From an uncultured candidate division WPS-2 bacterium (GTDB taxonomy: Bacteria; Vulcanimicrobiota; Vulcanimicrobiia; Vulcanimicrobiales; Vulcanimicrobiaceae), in assembly GCA_937927945.1 (NCBI GenBank), contig CALEYW010000055.1, forward strand, positions 7,298 to 71,297: a DNA stretch of 64,000 nt, given 5' to 3'. Position 1 is the first letter of the stretch. Each line of letters opens with the position of its first letter. Of the stretch, positions 60,734 to 64,000 are shown piece after piece. The position numbers and the translations under genes are program-made. The notes under the pieces are model-generated. The model ran no database searches, was not told the origin of the DNA, and worked only from the letters and a program-made list of their open reading frames with translations.

Positions 60734-62089
60734 TCAGAAAGCCGATGCCGGGACGACCTTGACGGCCTCCTTGTCGTCGTACTCCTGGTGGATGTCTTGA
60801 CCGGTGTAGTCGCGCATCTGCGTCGCAGCCCATAGGCTGATGAGCGCGCACGCGGCGATGTATGCGGCGATCGCATAGCCCGTGTGGTATGTGGCGAAGA
60901 GCCACGTTGCGATAAGCGGCGCCGGACCGCCCGCGATCACCGACGCGAGCTGATACCCCAGCGACGCACCGCTGTACCGCAGGCGCGGCGTGAAGTTCTC
61001 GGCGATGAACGCCGCTTGCGGCCCGTACTGGATGTCGTGCGGGATCAGCGACAAGAAGATCGCGAGGAAGATCAGCGCCGGCGCACCGGTGTCGAGCATT
61101 GCGAAGTACAGGAAGCCGAACACGAGCGTGACCGCCGAGCCGATCATGTACGTCTTGCGACGTCCGATGCGATCGGAGAGCTGCCCGAACAGCGGGATCC
61201 AGACCGCCGAACCGATCGAAGCGACGAGAACCGCCGCGACGAGGAAGTCGCGCGGCTGGTTGAGCACGGTCGTTCCGTAGGAGAACACGAAGGCCGTGAA
61301 GATGTAGAACGGCGCCTGTTCCGCGAGCCGCACGAGCGCGGAGAGGATGATCTCGCGACCCTGCAGCCGGAAGACCTCGGTGACCGGCGTCTTCTCGATC
61401 TTGTTTTCGGCGACGAGCCGGCGGAACGTCGGCGTCTCCGTGATGCCGATGCGAATCCAGAGGCCGACGCCGACCAGGATGATGCTCAGGAAGAACGGGA
61501 TCCGCCAACCCCAATCGAGGAACGCGGGACCCGAGAGCGCGCTGAACGCGAGGACGGCGACGTTGGCGAGAAAGAGTCCCGCCGGGACGCCGAACTGCGG
61601 CCAGCTCGCGATGAGGCCGCGGCGCTGATTCGTCCTCGCCCACTCCATCGAGAGGAGGACCGAGCCGCCCCACTCACCGCCGACGCCGATGCCTTGGACG
61701 AAGCGCAGCACCGTCAGGATGACCGCACCCCAAATCCCGATCTGCGAGTAGCCGGGAACGAACCCGACGAGGAACGTCGCGATCCCCATCAATAGCAGAG
61801 TCGCGATCAGCGTCCCCTTGCGGCCGATGCGGTCGCCGAAGTGGCCGAAGATTGCGGCGCCGATCGGGCGCGCGATGAACCCGACGGCGTAGACCAAAAA
61901 CGCTTGCAGCGTACCGACCAACGGGTCGCTGTTCGGGAAGTAGAGCTTCGCGAACACGAGTCCGGTGACGGTGCTGTAGAGAAAGAAGTCGTACCACTCG
62001 ATCGACGTTCCGATCGTGGCAGCGATCACGGCGCGCGTCAGCTGTGTGCGATCGTCGGATGAGGGCTGGGCGGCTCCGGTTGCGGCCAT
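60734..62089 (-). CDS. MFS transporter, metabolite:H+ symporter (MHS) type, 451 aa
   Basis: Twelve helices are visible. The MHS hallmarks are present: IGTSIEWYDFFLY near the start, GHFGDRIGRKGTL in the loop after helix 2, GIGVGGEWGGSVLL in helix 5, and FGQLSDRIGRRKTYMIG. Relatives carry proline/betaine, citrate, shikimate or alpha-ketoglutarate with protons; which one is not shown. ATG 62087-62089 (complement) follows GGAGG by four bases. The C-terminus is polar. Confidence 0.88.
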   Translation of the reverse strand: MAATGAAQPSSDDRTQLTRAVIAATIGTSIEWYDFFLYSTVTGLVFAKLYFPNSDPLVGTLQAFLVYAVGFIARPIGAAIFGHFGDRIGRKGTLIATLLLMGIATFLVGFVPGYSQIGIWGAVILTVLRFVQGIGVGGEWGGSVLLSMEWARTNQRRGLIASWPQFGVPAGLFLANVAVLAFSALSGPAFLDWGWRIPFFLSIILVGVGLWIRIGITETPTFRRLVAENKIEKTPVTEVFRLQGREIILSALVRLAEQAPFYIFTAFVFSYGTTVLNQPRDFLVAAVLVASIGSAVWIPLFGQLSDRIGRRKTYMIGSAVTLVFGFLYFAMLDTGAPALIFLAIFLSLIPHDIQYGPQAAFIAENFTPRLRYSGASLGYQLASVIAGGPAPLIATWLFATYHTGYAIAAYIAACALISLWAATQMRDYTGQDIHQEYDDKEAVKVVPASAF

Positions 62090-62474
62090 GAAACCTCCGA
62101 TTCGGCGGATACGTGCGACTCTCAATCGCCATGCTACGTTGCGATTTCCTTCGGCGACAACAAGCGTGGGCGGAACAATGTTGCCTGCAACGCACATCGT
62201 CAGCCTTGCCTCAGCCAACGAAGTTGGCGAGCCGTCGCCGATCGGCAAGGGCGAGGTCCTTAGGGGCCGAGCGGCGGCCTGCTTATCTCTCCGCGGCGAC
62301 GCAGAGCGCCAAAATCGACGTCACGCCGCAGGGCAGCACGCCGTCCGTCAGCGGCTTTCCGCTGATCGCCGGGCTCACGCCCACGTCGAGCGGCTGCCCT
62401 TCGACGCTTGCGAGCACCCAGTGTGTTCGACCACTCGGTGAGGAACGACGACGCGGTGTCGTGCATGTTCCGCG
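62090..62474. other. Intergenic region, possible gene remnant
   Basis: No convincing gene. A plus-strand frame contains a sensible-looking stretch (KIDVTPQGSTPSVSGFPLIA then CPSTLASTQCV) without a plausible start in that frame, so it may be a decayed gene. No RNA or repeat was recognised. Confidence 0.4.
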
Positions 62475-62663
62475 TTAGAATCTCGGGAGGTTGCTTTCGG
62501 TGACGGTGAGCTTATCGACCGTCAGCTCCTCGATGTGGATTTTCTTGATGGTCGCGCGTTCGATCGCGAGCGAGCCGATTGCGACCGTTCCGATCGCGAG
62601 GGCGCCGATTGCGAGGGCGCCTACCGCGACGACGCCGATCGCGAGGGCGAGGCATCTGCGCAT
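62475..62663 (-). CDS. Small protein with [AG]LAIG repeats, 62 aa
   Basis: The ATG at 62661-62663 (complement) has AAGG upstream. The protein opens with a hydrophobic run in which A-I-G steps recur about every five residues (GALAIGALAIGTVAIGSLAI), then continues in the same rhythm with charged residues (ERATIKKIHIEELTVDKLTV). This is the pattern of small, regular five-residue beta-solenoid turns beginning with a signal-like membrane segment. Similar GALAIG proteins are widespread and uncharacterised. It may be a membrane-anchored short solenoid. Confidence 0.65.
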   Translation of the reverse strand: MRRCLALAIGVVAVGALAIGALAIGTVAIGSLAIERATIKKIHIEELTVDKLTVTESNLPRF

Positions 62664-62755
62664 ATCGTAGCCTTCCGCATGATCACGTGCAGATAAGGCC
62701 GTCGTTCCGGCGAGGCGGACGACAATCCAGGCGAGCGTCTCCTGCCTGGAGGCGA

Positions 62756-63724
62756 TCAAGTTGTCGCGACTGGTGCAGGTGCCCTCAACGTTCCAAGCCA
62801 GCCAACGGCGGTGGCCGCTATACAGACGGCGACGATAACCGTGGCCGCGGCCAGCGTGATGGCGGCAAGCGTTTCGTAAAGCGGCGACGGCATCGCCAGC
62901 GCCGCCCGCTCGAACGCGCCGGCCAGCGCGGCTGCGGGGAAGGTCCATCCCCACCACCCGACGTTGAATGGTTCGCCCGCGGCCATTTTCCACAACCGCA
63001 CCGTCAAGATCGCGAAGAAGAGCGCCTTGAACGCGAGGATCCTGAACGGGGCATCCATGACTCCGCCACTCAGCACGAACCAGGCACTGGCCATCACCGC
63101 AGGCGATGAGACGAGCACGGCGAGCTGCGGCGCCATCCTGCGCGGCAGCCGCGGCTCGATAACGAACAGACGATACATCGTGATCGGGAGAAGCGTCAGC
63201 CAGCACAGGAGAGCAAATGAAAACGACGCCCACCCGATCTCGCTGAAACCTAGCGGCACCGCGGCGTAGATCGTCGTCGCGTTCCCGACGACCGGGATGA
63301 ACAGCGCAGGCGTGAGCTCGGAATCTTTGATGCCGTACTGGATCCATCGTCCCAGGAGATAGAGGAGCAATGCCGCACCGCCGAACGCCGAGATGGCCCA
63401 GAGCACGAACGCTAGGTGGCGCGAGTACGGGATCGCGCCGGCCGCCAGCAATGAAAGCGAGATGGTGATCGCGCCGAGGTAGCTCGCGGTAATCGCGGAG
63501 CGGGTCTCGGCCCTCACCTCATCAGGTTTGGCGACAACTCGGGCAAGCCAGACGACGAGCAGTATCCCAAAGACGGCAGCGCTGATGATCATCAGCCACG
63601 TTCCGATGAGCGGCGGAGCGCCTTGCGCTTTCGCCGCAGCTTGCCATGCCAGGGCGAGTCCCGCGACCCCCATCACCGACGCAAACGATGCGGTCGGAAC
63701 TGGGCGCGACTTGAAGAGCATCAT
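62756..63724 (-). CDS. SLAC1/TehA-family (TDT) anion channel or transporter, 322 aa
   Basis: Ten hydrophobic helices are seen with the family's early FASVMGVAGLALAW and ELTPALFIPVVGNAT, and the later WGWTFPAAALAGA. These proteins form uptake or efflux paths for tellurite, malate, sulfite or chloride; the Phe gate residue of TehA could be in WGWTFP. Substrate is not shown. The start is one of two adjacent ATGs at 63719-63724 (complement). Confidence 0.85.
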   Translation of the reverse strand: MMLFKSRPVPTASFASVMGVAGLALAWQAAAKAQGAPPLIGTWLMIISAAVFGILLVVWLARVVAKPDEVRAETRSAITASYLGAITISLSLLAAGAIPYSRHLAFVLWAISAFGGAALLLYLLGRWIQYGIKDSELTPALFIPVVGNATTIYAAVPLGFSEIGWASFSFALLCWLTLLPITMYRLFVIEPRLPRRMAPQLAVLVSSPAVMASAWFVLSGGVMDAPFRILAFKALFFAILTVRLWKMAAGEPFNVGWWGWTFPAAALAGAFERAALAMPSPLYETLAAITLAAATVIVAVCIAATAVGWLGTLRAPAPVATT

Positions 63725-63830
63725 ATCAAGGGGCTCATTTTTGATGGAGGGCTTCTGCGTGCCACCATGCTATGGCGAGACGCGATCCAGGTCAATGGAG
63801 AAAGTTTTCGGCAATCGCGCTTTTGCGCCG

Positions 63831-64000
63831 CTACATCGGTTCCTTGATCCCTTTGCGTACGAGAAACCAATTCGCCGGATACGATGTGGCAAAACCGATG
63901 ACCATCCTGACCTGCATCAGGAACCAATACGCCGGCTGCACCGGGGTGAGATGGAACGGCAGGTGAGCCATCACGGCCATCCACGCGAAGAGCCCGACTC
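63831..64000 (-). CDS. DUF4396-family membrane protein, C-terminal part, runs off right edge
   Basis: The frame enters from beyond 64000 and ends at TAG 63831-63833 (complement). The visible 56 residues include FAWMAVMAHLPFHLTPVQPA, then WFLMQVRMVIGFATSYPAN, and end with WFLVRKGIKEPM. The last segment is the characteristic end of DUF4396 proteins as I recall them. Two helices are visible. The start and any metal-binding His are outside the window. Confidence 0.7.
   Translation of the reverse strand, partial: VGLFAWMAVMAHLPFHLTPVQPAYWFLMQVRMVIGFATSYPANWFLVRKGIKEPM

Overview
The window is GC-rich bacterial chromosome with dense coding, many GTG starts and 1-4 base overlaps between consecutive genes. 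Gene content points to a two-membrane bacterium outside the best-studied phyla: an outer-membrane barrel with a signal peptide, c-type cytochromes, an FHA/phosphatase-like/RodA cell-envelope cluster as in actinobacteria, and topA-trmFO-hslV-hslU and def-fmt-rsmB orders that recall Firmicutes. This mixture fits Candidatus Eremiobacterota/Vulcanimicrobiota (WPS-2), but that placement is inference from recall of gene content and has not been tested by a search.

Layout. 1-1623: the 5' part of a frameshifted sensor kinase running off the left edge and a secreted protein, both on the minus strand, each preceded by a TGACAAT/ATTGTCA-type inverted repeat. 1868-13246: the most unusual block, five tightly coupled plus-strand genes (612, 1220, 452, 277 and 1228 residues) without signal peptides; the second resembles DUF6603 proteins, the others match no named family. 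13330-19168: accessory region with an isochorismatase-fold hydrolase, a lethal-factor-like zinc protease whose 5' end is duplicated upstream, an outer-membrane barrel with an Ala/Pro octapeptide repeat, a broken secreted gene, a c-type cytochrome and membrane or Arg-rich proteins.

19315-26018 (minus): one overlapping run def, fmt, rsmB, two FHA genes, a PP2C-like protein lacking its usual metal-binding aspartates, ftsW/rodA and a frameshifted YibQ-like gene. Divergent from it are an XRE regulator with a membrane partner, a secreted protein and a CPBP protease. 28080-33677 (minus): topA, trmFO, hslV, hslU. 33897-34397: a Gly-Arg-Lys-Lys-Ala repeat nucleoid-type protein with a clear promoter and terminator. 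34448-38965 (minus): oppD/oppF ATPases, secG and dxs. 39005-43215: a PAP2-like membrane protein, then minus-strand infA, GerMN, amidase and murI. infA appears to start at ATT.

43216-47037: a structured intergenic region with a 27-codon membrane microprotein, a double zinc-ribbon Gly-rich protein with a long leader and strong terminator, and a six-heme secreted cytochrome. 47172-57248: single metabolic enzymes (DJ-1/PfpI, nitronate monooxygenase, fatty acid hydroxylase, aldo/keto reductase, tautomerase), an Lhr helicase and small unknown proteins. 57314-64000 (mostly minus): malonyl-CoA decarboxylase, an ABC-F ATPase, an MHS-type transporter, a small GALAIG-repeat protein, a SLAC1/TehA-type channel, and the C-terminus of a DUF4396 protein at the right edge. 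No rRNA, tRNA, CRISPR array, insertion sequence or origin was recognised.
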